From assembly GCA_963825615.1 (NCBI GenBank), contig CAWGTV010000010.1, forward strand, positions 1-64,000: 64,000 bases of DNA. The letters run 5' to 3'. Below are positions 26,196 through 34,843 of the stretch, piece after piece (position 1 is the stretch's first letter; each line of letters opens with the position of its first letter). The notes under the pieces are model-generated. The model saw nothing but the letters and a program-made list of their open reading frames with translations. It ran no database searches and had not been told where the DNA came from. Origin of the DNA: JAHEDT01 sp963825615. Lineage in GTDB: Bacteria; Desulfobacterota; Desulfuromonadia; Desulfuromonadales; BM103. The translations under genes were made by a program, and so were the position numbers.

Positions 26196-27385
26196 TGGGA
26201 CTTCTTGATAAATTAAATGCGATTGCTGAGACTCGAAAGAACCTTCTTCCTCCGGGAGTCGACCCCTTCAATGTGGTCATCGATGAAATTTATTCTTCTA
26301 CCGAGGCTTCAATCGGCGGACGTCGGGTCATTCTTGCCGGAACCAACAATTACCTTGGCTTGACCTTTGACCAACAGTGTATAGAGGCGGCACGTGAAAC
26401 CCTGCTTAGTGAAGGGACCGGAACGACTGGGTCGCGCATGGCCAACGGCACTTTTACCGGGCACCGTGAGCTCGAGAAAGAGCTGGCACTTTTCTACGGA
26501 TGCAACAATGCCATAGTCTTCTCAACCGGTTTTGTCAGCAACCTTGGCGTCATTGCGACCCTTGCCAGCCCGAGCGATGTCATTGTCTTGGACGCCGACT
26601 CCCACGCCAGCATCTACGATGCCTGCAGGATGAGTGGCGCCGAGATGATCCGCTTCCGCCACAATAACGTGGATGATCTGGAAAAAAAGCTGAAGCGCCT
26701 GGGATCGCGCACCGCCAATACCCTGATCATCGTCGAAGGGATCTACAGCATGCTGGGGGACTGTGCCCCTCTGGCCGAGATCGCGGCCCTTAAACGGCGT
26801 TACGGAGCATGGCTACTGGTTGACGAGGCCCACTCCATGGGTGTTATGGGCGATCGGGGCCGTGGAATGGCCGAAGCTGCAGGCGTTGAACAGGATGTCG
26901 ATTTCATCGTCGGCACATTCAGCAAAAGCCTGGGTGCAATCGGTGGCTACTGCGTCAGCATCCACCCTGAACTGGATCTGGTTCGTTACTTAAGTCGATC
27001 TTATGTGTTTACAGCATCGCCCTCCCCCTCGACGATTGCATCTGTACGTCAAGCCTTGCGGGTCATTCAATCCAAGCCGCAGCTGAGGACCAAACTTTGG
27101 GACAATGCAAACCTGTTGTATCAGGGGCTCAAAAAGCTGGGCTATGAGCTCGGACCGGATATCAGTCCAATTGTCGCTATTCGTGTCCCAACCAGGGAGA
27201 AGACTCTCTTCGCCTGGAAGGAGTTGCTGGACAGGGGCGTCTATGTCAATTTGGTCTTCCCTCCCGCCGCACCTGCAGGAATGAGTTTGCTGCGTTGTAG
27301 CATCAGCGCGGCCCATACGCCCGAACAGGTTGCTTGCATCCTGCAGATATTTGCCGATATCAAGCCGCTGATTGCGGAATCGTAA
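26195..27385 (+). CDS. Serine palmitoyltransferase-like PLP enzyme
   Basis: The 396-aa protein belongs to the alpha-oxoamine synthase family. It shows TNNYLGLTFD near residue 50, TGSRMANGTFTGHRELE, VDEAHSMGVMG and the PLP-lysine block GTFSKSLGAIGGY. Members join an amino acid and an acyl thioester with loss of CO2: serine palmitoyltransferase, KBL, BioF, ALAS. Coupling to its own ACP and acyl-AMP ligase, plus a reductase and a GNAT acyltransferase nearby, points to serine palmitoyltransferase rather than BioF. It makes 3-ketosphinganine, the first sphingolipid intermediate. Confidence 0.8.
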   Translation: MGLLDKLNAIAETRKNLLPPGVDPFNVVIDEIYSSTEASIGGRRVILAGTNNYLGLTFDQQCIEAARETLLSEGTGTTGSRMANGTFTGHRELEKELALFYGCNNAIVFSTGFVSNLGVIATLASPSDVIVLDADSHASIYDACRMSGAEMIRFRHNNVDDLEKKLKRLGSRTANTLIIVEGIYSMLGDCAPLAEIAALKRRYGAWLLVDEAHSMGVMGDRGRGMAEAAGVEQDVDFIVGTFSKSLGAIGGYCVSIHPELDLVRYLSRSYVFTASPSPSTIASVRQALRVIQSKPQLRTKLWDNANLLYQGLKKLGYELGPDISPIVAIRVPTREKTLFAWKELLDRGVYVNLVFPPAAPAGMSLLRCSISAAHTPEQVACILQIFADIKPLIAES

Positions 27386-27442
27386 TAATCCGTCAGCCAA
27401 TGACCTGGAGGCGGACTCCCCCCGGCCTCAGGAAGTTCGTGT

Positions 27443-28117
27443 ATGATCAAATGTGTCGTCTTTGATTTCGATGGGACTCTGGTTGATTCCAACGACATCA
27501 AAAAAGAAACTTTTTTTACGATCACTCGCCCTTGGGATGCTTCGGGGGAAGTCGTTGCGGAAGTCTTCGAGCTCTGGCCAGGAGCCGATCGTTATGGGAA
27601 AACCCTCAAGATTGCTGAAGGGTTAATCAAAAGAAAGTTGCTCCCGGAGGGATCATCAGCCGACATCTGGGGTGTGCGCCTGGCGAACGACTACACAGAA
27701 TATTGTGAAAAAGCCATCACCACCTGCGCGGAGAGGCCCGGTGCGAGCCAGGTCCTCTTGGAACTTTCAGAAATGGGCATGCTTTTGTTCGTCAACTCAG
27801 GCACGCCGACCAAACCTTTGCTGCGGTTGCTGGAACTACGTAACTGGGCAGTTTTTTTTCAAGCCGCTTACGGTGCGGAGGGCTCGAAAGCAGACAATCT
27901 CAATCGCGTTGCCTTGGAATCCGGTGCCACCCGGCGCCAGATTGTCCATGTCGGCGATCAAAGTGATGACTGGCGAGGTGCCGAACTGTTCGGCTGCCAC
28001 TTTGTAGCAATGGCAGCCAAGCTAAGCGAATCGACAGTCAGGGAAAGCCCCCTGCTCGTAGAGGATTTACGTGATCTGCCCGCTCTGATCACTCAGATTT
28101 CCCGGGAAGCGTCATGA
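27443..28117 (+). CDS. HAD-family phosphatase
   Basis: The 224-aa protein starts at the ATG at 27443. DFDGTLVDSN (residues 8-17) is HAD motif I with the nucleophilic Asp, VNSGTP is motif II, and HVGDQSDDWRGA is motif III/IV. Its cap resembles phosphoglycolate phosphatase/beta-phosphoglucomutase types. It follows the serine palmitoyltransferase gene by 58 bp in the same direction. It could dephosphorylate a head-group precursor (for instance a phosphoglycerate or sugar phosphate) or act in the adjacent sugar pathway; the substrate is unknown. Confidence 0.75.
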   Translation: MIKCVVFDFDGTLVDSNDIKKETFFTITRPWDASGEVVAEVFELWPGADRYGKTLKIAEGLIKRKLLPEGSSADIWGVRLANDYTEYCEKAITTCAERPGASQVLLELSEMGMLLFVNSGTPTKPLLRLLELRNWAVFFQAAYGAEGSKADNLNRVALESGATRRQIVHVGDQSDDWRGAELFGCHFVAMAAKLSESTVRESPLLVEDLRDLPALITQISREAS

Positions 28118-28386
28118 CCGATGGTCAGCGTCCCCTAGAGGGTTGTCGCTTCGCGGCAAACGTAAAGGGATGTCCCATAAACATCTCCAGCCTTTTCTCG
28201 ACATCCCCTAGACCTTGCGCCGTGGGCCTTCGGCCGCAGAACTCCTTATTGAAGAGAACTCCGGATATTTTTTAGTACGTGATAAAAGCAGACGAATCCA
28301 AATGCAGATGATGATCACATTGGCGCGATCTTATTCGATGCAAAGCCTCACAATGCTTTAACCTCCTGCATGGACTACTTAAAATT
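28118..28386. other. Intergenic region
   Basis: It lies between the HAD and TPR genes. A small hairpin TTGTCGC..GCGGCAA near 28142 is the only structure seen. It may carry a promoter for the TPR gene. Confidence 0.3.
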
Positions 28387-29169
28387 ATGATTAGCTGTCT
28401 GAAATACAGTGTCTTTGCTGCCCTTCTCTTCGCACTCCTGAACTTTACTGGCGCACCATGCCAGGCTTATGAAAAGGACCCCTATCAAAAATCCGATGAA
28501 ATGTTATCACAAGGCGAGAATCAGAAGGCCTTTGAGCTCTTAAAGGAGATCTCCGGGGATGAGGTCGATCGTGCAGAAACATTGTGGAGGATGGCACGTA
28601 CGCAGTATGAGATGGGCAGGCTGGCTCAATCCGATGACAAGGCTTTTGCCCATTTCCAAGAAGCTGAAAAATATGCCCGGGCTACCATAGCGGAAGCTCC
28701 GGATAAGAGTGTCGGCTACAAATGGCTGGCTATAACCCTGGGCGCACAAACGAAATATGCAGACATAGAAACCCAGGTACGGCAGTCAAGGGAGATTAAG
28801 GAGAACATCGATAAAGCCATTTCCCTTGACCCTGATGACGACATCGCCTATCTCGTGCTGAGCCGCTGGCACTACAAAATCTCTGCACTGGGTTTTTGGG
28901 CGCGGACCTTTGCTAATATCGTCTATGGCGAGTTGCCGAAAGCGTCTCTTAAAGATGCAGAGGACCTGTTGTTGCGGGCCATCAAAATACACGACCGCAT
29001 TTCGCATCGTTACAATCTGGCTAGAGTTTATGACCGCATGGACAGACGTGAGGACGCAAAGTTTCAATATGGGAAGGCCCTCCTTCTCCCGGTGACTTTC
29101 CCTGAAGAAGCTCAAGAACAGGAAAAAGCCAGAATCCGGCTGCAGAAAAGGAGCGGGAACTCCTCTTAA
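28387..29169 (+). CDS. Secreted RMDN-like TPR protein
   Basis: The 260-aa protein has a signal peptide (FAALLFALLNFTGAPCQA, cleavage before YEKDP). The rest is built of tetratricopeptide helices: AETLWRMARTQYEMG, KWLAITLGAQ, AYLVLSRWHYKISALGFWAR and RYNLARVYDRM. The SRWHY..LGFWARTFAN..YGELPKAS block resembles the regulator-of-microtubule-dynamics (RMDN) family. It would sit in the periplasm as an adaptor. Its location at the end of the sphingolipid operon suggests, but does not show, a role in lipid handling. Confidence 0.65.
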   Translation: MISCLKYSVFAALLFALLNFTGAPCQAYEKDPYQKSDEMLSQGENQKAFELLKEISGDEVDRAETLWRMARTQYEMGRLAQSDDKAFAHFQEAEKYARATIAEAPDKSVGYKWLAITLGAQTKYADIETQVRQSREIKENIDKAISLDPDDDIAYLVLSRWHYKISALGFWARTFANIVYGELPKASLKDAEDLLLRAIKIHDRISHRYNLARVYDRMDRREDAKFQYGKALLLPVTFPEEAQEQEKARIRLQKRSGNSS

Positions 29170-29354
29170 CTCAAAAAGTAATTCATAAGGATAGTGACTG
29201 CGGGCATGTGCCAGCGGCAATACTTAAACTTAGAAATGCTGTCGAGTCCCATCCTCACCTTGCATCGGGCAAGGATTTAGTGTAGTTATGCGAGGTTTCC
29301 GTCAAAGCATATTAGGACAAAGAGATTCCAATAAAATAAAGGTGGTTAAAGGAT

Positions 29355-30200
29355 ATGATCCGATCTGATGTGAAATCGTGGCCTCCAAAACGTTTAATCA
29401 GAAAATTTTACAAAAAAATTCTCAAGTTCAGGCAATGGTTAACGCAGGACATTCACATTGTCGATGGTCAGTATAACTATCGGTTTCACTGTAAAACAGT
29501 ACGAGAATTTAACCGTTATTTAAAAATGTTCTCTAAAGAACCTGGCACTGTCGAATGGATAGATAAAAATGTGCAACCTGGAGAGGTTTTCTATGACATC
29601 GGAGCCAATATTGGCGTCTTTACTATTTTAGCAGCGGTACGCGCAGGGGAAAATGGCAGAGTCTATGCTTTCGAACCCCATGGAGCCAACTTTGCCAGTT
29701 TAATTGACAACATTACTACCAACAACCTTCAAGGAATTGTATCTCCCAATAACTTTGCCCTGCACAACCAAGAGGGTTTTTTCCCTTTTGTCTATAAATC
29801 CGGAGATGTCGGGACCTCTGATAGCCAGCTAACCGCGCATCAAAATGCGGACGGCGATCAAAAGACACGCCTGATTAGCGAACTGAAATATGCAACGACC
29901 ATCGACCGCCTTATTGAGGCCGGCGAGATTCAACCGCCCCATCACATCAAAATCGATGTGGACGGCAATGAGATTCTCATTCTTGAGGGCATGAAAGGTC
30001 TGTTGTCTGGCACGCACCGGCCCGTTTCAATCCAGGTCGAAATGAATGACCCACATAAAATTCAGATTGCGAAGCTTTTGCAAGAGCACCAATATCAATT
30101 GGTTCACAAGCATTTCACAAAATCGCAGGCCCGGAAAAAAGAGGCGGGTTGTGACCCTGAGACCCTCGGTTACAATGCGATCTTTCGTCGCGAGGGTTGA
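29355..30200 (+). CDS. FkbM-family SAM methyltransferase
   Basis: The 281-aa protein has EVFYDIGANIGVFTILAAVR near residue 80, the SAM-binding loop with conserved glycines, followed by VYAFEPHGANF and later HHIKIDVDGNEILILEGM, the FkbM-family core. FkbM enzymes O-methylate sugars or lipids in polysaccharide and antibiotic clusters. It lies at the end of the plus-strand operon between the sphingolipid genes and the second sulfotransferase, so the acceptor may be a surface glycan or glycolipid. A long hairpin terminates it. Confidence 0.85.
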   Translation: MIRSDVKSWPPKRLIRKFYKKILKFRQWLTQDIHIVDGQYNYRFHCKTVREFNRYLKMFSKEPGTVEWIDKNVQPGEVFYDIGANIGVFTILAAVRAGENGRVYAFEPHGANFASLIDNITTNNLQGIVSPNNFALHNQEGFFPFVYKSGDVGTSDSQLTAHQNADGDQKTRLISELKYATTIDRLIEAGEIQPPHHIKIDVDGNEILILEGMKGLLSGTHRPVSIQVEMNDPHKIQIAKLLQEHQYQLVHKHFTKSQARKKEAGCDPETLGYNAIFRREG

Positions 30201-30339
30201 TTCGTTTGTCTTGTGATGGGGTTGAAGTTGTCTGGAGTTTGAACTCTGCGGGTTGAACGTGATGGCTGTGTTTAATTCGAGGGCAACATCAGTTGCAAAC
30301 AAACTGATTTCTTGACGAGGATAACCTTTTCTGACATAC

Positions 30340-30397
30340 AAGCTGCGATAGCATTTATTGACCTCGACCAGTCGGTCAGTAAATGCTATCGCAGCTT
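30340..30397. terminator. 24-bp stem bidirectional terminator
   Basis: AAGCTGCGATAGCATTTA.. (30340-30363) and its complement (30374-30397) form a 24-bp stem with a single G-U pair and a 10-nt loop, followed by TTC. It separates the convergent FkbM (plus) and sulfotransferase (minus) genes. Confidence 0.88.
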
Positions 30398-30461
30398 TTC
30401 TACGTTCGTTCTGCGCAGTTTCGAGCCAAGTTAGGCCCAGGGGGCCTTCCTCCCCTTGGCT

Positions 30462-31319
30462 TCACCCGCCTTTTTTCAGTTTCTGGGCCACTACGTCAAT
30501 ATAATGCAGTATTTTGTTTTTTACCACCATGGGGGGCAATTTCTGCATGTAGACCGAGGAGAACTCAGGTTCAATGACCGGGTTGGGATCGGGCGTCCAG
30601 TCGTCGCAGTCATAACCGATCAGCTCCATGTAGGGCAAAAAGACTGGTTTGAAAAGCTCCATGTCTTCTGCGGTGAACCAGTGCCGCCAATCGCCGCTGT
30701 CTTTTTTACGGATTACCTTGGCTTTCCCTGAAGCGCTGGGGACGTTAGCATCGGCATCGACCTCAAAGCCGAGATATTCATTGAGTTCGTCGAATTTTTT
30801 AGCCACCATGTCCTCGAACCTGAACAAGATCCAGTCATTCCCAAGGCCTTTTACAAATTCGCTCATTTGCTGATAGCGACGACGTTCCTCATCAAGCATG
30901 TCTGCGACGGTTCGAATGCCGTCGTGCCCCGAGTAACGGCAGATTTCCGAGAAAGGGATAGAACGAGGGTCTTGTTCTTTTTTTAGAACCAGCTCAAGCT
31001 GCTTATCGAATTGTTGTTTGCACCCATCATAGCCACGGTGCCAACGATAAAGCATGCGGCTGACCGCAGCATCTCTGGGATCGCGGGCCATCCAGATCTT
31101 GCGGTCATAATGCTCCTTTTCCAAGTGTTCCATGAAGGCTTCAATGCCTTTACCCTTGCGTTCTTCATAGGTATGCTTGTAGACCGCATTCTCATAATTA
31201 CGCACGCGTTTACCCGGGTGTCCCCCCGAGAATGCCCGGCAGTTCGGGAGACCGCCGGCCACTTTATAGACCATCGCGGTGGTACCCGTTTTGCCTGTTC
31301 CTAAAATAAAAACTCTCAT
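30462..31319 (-). CDS. Sulfotransferase-family protein, copy 2
   Basis: The 285-aa protein is the paralogue of 19483-20340, with the same length and shared blocks throughout: ILGTGKTGTTAMVYKVAGGL (PAPS phosphate loop), KIWMARDPRDAAVSRMLYRW (3'-phosphate site) and WFTAEDMELFKPVFLPYM. PAPS-dependent sulfation is the expected reaction. It follows the second copy of the glycosyltransferase-like gene with a 1-bp gap, so the pair is co-translated. It ends before the long hairpin terminator at 30340. Confidence 0.82.
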   Translation of the reverse strand: MRVFILGTGKTGTTAMVYKVAGGLPNCRAFSGGHPGKRVRNYENAVYKHTYEERKGKGIEAFMEHLEKEHYDRKIWMARDPRDAAVSRMLYRWHRGYDGCKQQFDKQLELVLKKEQDPRSIPFSEICRYSGHDGIRTVADMLDEERRRYQQMSEFVKGLGNDWILFRFEDMVAKKFDELNEYLGFEVDADANVPSASGKAKVIRKKDSGDWRHWFTAEDMELFKPVFLPYMELIGYDCDDWTPDPNPVIEPEFSSVYMQKLPPMVVKNKILHYIDVVAQKLKKGG

Positions 31320-31320
31320 T

Positions 31321-32739
31321 TTACCTCTCTAATGGCTTGATCAAGAAAATCTGATCAGATATTTTTTCTGCATCTATTTTATTCGCGTCGCCTAGGGCCT
31401 GTTGAACTTTCTGAATTCTGTTCATGAGCTCCTGCAGCGATATGCCCGGATACCGGTGACGGTGAAAAACAGGCGGAGCGTGGGTGCCGGGAAGATACTG
31501 TTTGATATTTTTATAAATACGGCGACTGTTGGCAGAGACCCTGCCAGCGATACGATCGAGCAATGGCGGTTTCGGCAGGTCCGGCCGAATCTTCATCTTC
31601 TGTTCAAGGACATCAACTATTCGCTCGCAGGACAAGGGTCCGTCCTGGGCTGCCAAATAATGGTTGACCAGTGCCTTCCGTTCAGCTCCACCGGCGACCC
31701 CAAGCTCACCCTTGAAAATTTGTCCCAGGGTCGCATGCAGCTGGTCGATATCGAAGCACTGATGGCTGATTAGATTCGGCAGCCGGTAAAATCCCATATC
31801 GTATGTTTCATTAACCTTGGCACGGAAGGAGATTGCCGGAACATCCATCATGTATGCTTCGACCCCGGTGGTGCAGCCGTTGTGTATAACGACGTCGGTC
31901 GCCATAAGCCAGGGGACAACGTTGCCTTCGTTGGTCACCTTAACCCGCTGACAGTCTTTGGCAATATCCATGTAAGCTTGCTGATTTTCTGTCGGGTGAG
32001 GCCGAACAATAATAGTGTGTTCAGGATAAGTCCGATCAAGAATCGGAATCAACTTTTTAAAGGCATCAAAAATAGCCTCCTTATGATCCCGGAGCCCTTC
32101 TGCAAACTCGCGGCTCATGCCAACCGCCGCCTTACCGAACTGGGGCTCTTCCCCCGCATTATTCGCCGGTCTAAACAGGTTCTGTGCCGGGAAGAAGGCA
32201 TTCACATGGTTAAAATTCGTATTAACCAGGATAATGCGCCCATAGGTTTTTCGTAGCTCTGCTGTCTCCGGTTCGTAGAAGGATCGCAGCTCGGGCCGGA
32301 GCATATCGCTGCGTGGATTACCGGTGACGTGGATCGGCATGTCGGCAGGGATATGAGGGTATTGGCGCCACAACTCGGCGTTGTCATCGCCCCAGGCAAA
32401 CAGATGCGAGTTGTACCGAATGGCCGTTGGCGACAATCGGCGTGAATAATAGGTTTCTGCAGGCAGATGAACCAGCGCCTCTTCATCCCAAGTCAATATT
32501 TCATGACCGAGTTTCTGCATAATCTTGAACATCTTAAGATTACGTTCTGTCATGCTTTTGTTGAGATAAAGGCTCCTCGGGAAATAATTGATGCGCAAAT
32601 CAATCTCGCGGTGCGAACCGATAATCACTGAAAAACCACGCTTCGCCGCGATACAGGCCAGCAGCAATTTTGGGTCTAGCTCCCGCACCTGGTTTTCCAC
32701 AGGTATGATCAGACATACTTTTTGGTTTTCTATCTTCAC
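31321..32739 (-). CDS. Surface carbohydrate biosynthesis protein, copy 2
   Basis: The 472-aa protein is the paralogue of 17909-19327, matching it end to end (CLIIPVENQVRELDPKLLLA, IHVTGNPRSDML, VNTNFNHVNAFF, IVRPHPTENQ, IHNGCTTGVEAYMM). The RPHPTE and HNGCTTGVEA blocks suggest a GT-B fold with a CMP/CDP-linked donor, in line with the upstream CMP-sugar synthetase and NeuB genes. The two paralogues differ most at the C-terminus. It follows the transketolase gene by 158 bp and is coupled to the sulfotransferase gene. Confidence 0.72.
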   Translation of the reverse strand: MKIENQKVCLIIPVENQVRELDPKLLLACIAAKRGFSVIIGSHREIDLRINYFPRSLYLNKSMTERNLKMFKIMQKLGHEILTWDEEALVHLPAETYYSRRLSPTAIRYNSHLFAWGDDNAELWRQYPHIPADMPIHVTGNPRSDMLRPELRSFYEPETAELRKTYGRIILVNTNFNHVNAFFPAQNLFRPANNAGEEPQFGKAAVGMSREFAEGLRDHKEAIFDAFKKLIPILDRTYPEHTIIVRPHPTENQQAYMDIAKDCQRVKVTNEGNVVPWLMATDVVIHNGCTTGVEAYMMDVPAISFRAKVNETYDMGFYRLPNLISHQCFDIDQLHATLGQIFKGELGVAGGAERKALVNHYLAAQDGPLSCERIVDVLEQKMKIRPDLPKPPLLDRIAGRVSANSRRIYKNIKQYLPGTHAPPVFHRHRYPGISLQELMNRIQKVQQALGDANKIDAEKISDQIFLIKPLER

Positions 32740-32897
32740 CAGAGAGCTCCTTGTGCTCCTGCCGGACGTCTTGTTTGATGACAGCCTTTGGGCAATAATT
32801 TCGAGTTCAAGACGTCATCAACAGGCCCTGCCCAGGGACTTGCCTTTAGATCACATCACTGATTCATGTGACGTTCAGCGCTGTGCTTCTGCAATTC

Positions 32898-34829
32898 TTA
32901 CCGCTTACCGATTACCCCTACAATGCGTTTCGCCAGACTGCGGCCATCCACTTTATGATATGCCAGCGCTTCATCCGGGGTGCCGCAGGCCGGTATCTCG
33001 TCGATGGCAAATTTCGTCAGGAGGTGCGACTTGAGTGCCGGCGATGACATAAGCCCATTCAACAGGAGATCGCCAATACCGCCATACCCGGAATGATTGT
33101 CCAGGGTAAAGATGAACTTGCTGCCAGCGCAGACCTCCGCAAGCCAGCCGGAATCGACTTCATTGAGCCATGGCAGGTTGACGACCTTCAGGGAGATACC
33201 CTGCTCTTTCAGTATCTCCGCTGCCGTCATCGCTTCGTTCATCATCACTGGGCCGTAGGCGAAGAGGGTCGCATCCTGCCCCTCGTTGATGACGGTACCC
33301 CGACCGGGGGAGAAACTATAGGTGTCAGGCAGAACGAGGGTCCGGGGTGAGGGTGAGATCGCCAGGCGGATCATGCAGTTGTGTTCGGCCTTGTTCACGC
33401 ACCAGCGAAGCGCCTGCTCGGTTTCAATAGCATTGCACGGTTCAATGATCGTGCAGTTGGGCAGCGCGCCGAACAGGGAAATGTCGCGCAGGCTCTGGTG
33501 GGATTTACCCGGACCAGCCGGGATGAGCCCCGCATAATGGCAAACGTAGATGATTTTCGTTTTCTCAGTGGCATTACAATAAATCTGCTCATTGGCACGA
33601 GACGCCAGAAACACCCCGAATGAGTTGACGATCGGCAAGAAACCGTGCAAGGCGAGCCCGCCGGCCGCAGACACCATGTCCTGCTCAGCGATGCCATTTT
33701 CGACAAAACGTTCAGGATAGGCTTTTTCAAATGGCCTTAAACCGCAGTCGGCCGAAAGGTCAGCATCCAGAACGACGATGTCTTTTCTTTCCCCGCCAAT
33801 TTTCAGCAGAGCCTCGCCGTAAGCGGTGACGACCTTCTCTGCGGTGCTCTTCAGGGTAACTTTATTTCTTTCCAGGGTGGCCATCACCTGTGTTTTCAAC
33901 GGTGCCAGGTTAAGTTTTTCCAGCCGGGTGTTGATGCGCTGAACAATTTCTGCATAACCGGCTTCAAAGGAATCATTGTCCGGAGCACCGGAATGCCAGA
34001 GATACAGCCCATTGCCGTTCTTGACCGATTGAGGCCCTTCCATGAATGAAACGCCTTTGCCCTTGATGGTATCGGCGATCAGGACCTTGGGCCGGTCCTC
34101 AACCTGCCTGAGCCGTGCAAAGGCTGTCTCCAACGCTGCGAAGTCATGACCGTTGCAGATTTCCACATGCCAGCCGAAGGCCTCGAACTTTTTGGCCACG
34201 TTGCCCAGGTCAATAATCTCTGTGACGTATTTATCGGTCTGGATTTTGTTGAAATCGACGATGGCGATGAGATTATTGACCTTCTGATAGGCTGCGGTCT
34301 GTAATGATTCCCAGATCTGGCCTTCCTGGAGTTCACCGTCACCGGTCATCACCATGACGCGACCCTTGGCGCCTTTCATCTCCTTCGCAATGGCCATGCC
34401 CTTGGCTTTCGATATGCCCATGCCAAGGGAGCCCGTATTGGCTTCCATGCCGGGGATGCTCACATCCGGGTGGCCGTGGGTGCCGTTGAGCCGTCTCAGA
34501 AGCTGGAAGCGCTCTTCGGGGAGAATCCCCAGGGAGTGCAGGACAGCATAGTGACCGGGCGCGTCGTGCCCCTTGGACGAGAAGTAAATATCACGGTCGG
34601 GGTGGTCGACGCCCAGTTCGGCAATGTTCATTTCATGATGGTACAGGTAAGTGACGATATCCAGGGAGCTGAAGCTCGACCCCAGGTGCCCTGAGCCGGC
34701 GCGCTTCACCGTGGCCAGCGTGTTGGCGGCGCACATGTCGGAGAGCAGCTCCAGCCGTGCATACTTGGCGATATCGGCTTTTATTACCCGTTGGAATTCG
34801 TCTCCGGTAATCAATTCAATTTTCAGCAT
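32898..34829 (-). CDS. Full-length transketolase in a sugar cluster
   Basis: From the ATG at 34829 (GGAG 11 bp upstream) the product has 643 aa and contains both transketolase halves: GHLGSSFSSLDIVTYLYHHE and MTGDGELQEGQIWE (TPP site) in the N-terminal part, and ENGIAEQDMVSAAGGLALHG plus HQSLRDISL in the C-terminal part. Sugar-cluster transketolases are often split into two genes; here the halves are fused. It probably moves a two-carbon unit to or from a sugar phosphate used by the neighbouring NeuB/CMP-sugar genes. Cytosolic; substrate unknown. Confidence 0.85.
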   Translation of the reverse strand: MLKIELITGDEFQRVIKADIAKYARLELLSDMCAANTLATVKRAGSGHLGSSFSSLDIVTYLYHHEMNIAELGVDHPDRDIYFSSKGHDAPGHYAVLHSLGILPEERFQLLRRLNGTHGHPDVSIPGMEANTGSLGMGISKAKGMAIAKEMKGAKGRVMVMTGDGELQEGQIWESLQTAAYQKVNNLIAIVDFNKIQTDKYVTEIIDLGNVAKKFEAFGWHVEICNGHDFAALETAFARLRQVEDRPKVLIADTIKGKGVSFMEGPQSVKNGNGLYLWHSGAPDNDSFEAGYAEIVQRINTRLEKLNLAPLKTQVMATLERNKVTLKSTAEKVVTAYGEALLKIGGERKDIVVLDADLSADCGLRPFEKAYPERFVENGIAEQDMVSAAGGLALHGFLPIVNSFGVFLASRANEQIYCNATEKTKIIYVCHYAGLIPAGPGKSHQSLRDISLFGALPNCTIIEPCNAIETEQALRWCVNKAEHNCMIRLAISPSPRTLVLPDTYSFSPGRGTVINEGQDATLFAYGPVMMNEAMTAAEILKEQGISLKVVNLPWLNEVDSGWLAEVCAGSKFIFTLDNHSGYGGIGDLLLNGLMSSPALKSHLLTKFAIDEIPACGTPDEALAYHKVDGRSLAKRIVGVIGKR

Positions 34830-34843
34830 GTTCTTGATAACTC

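Noticed and set aside
26195..27385. BioF (biotin synthesis) for the PLP enzyme
   Set aside because: The motifs are shared by the whole family; coupling to its own ACP, acyl-AMP ligase, reductase and GNAT fits serine palmitoyltransferase better, and no other bio gene is near.
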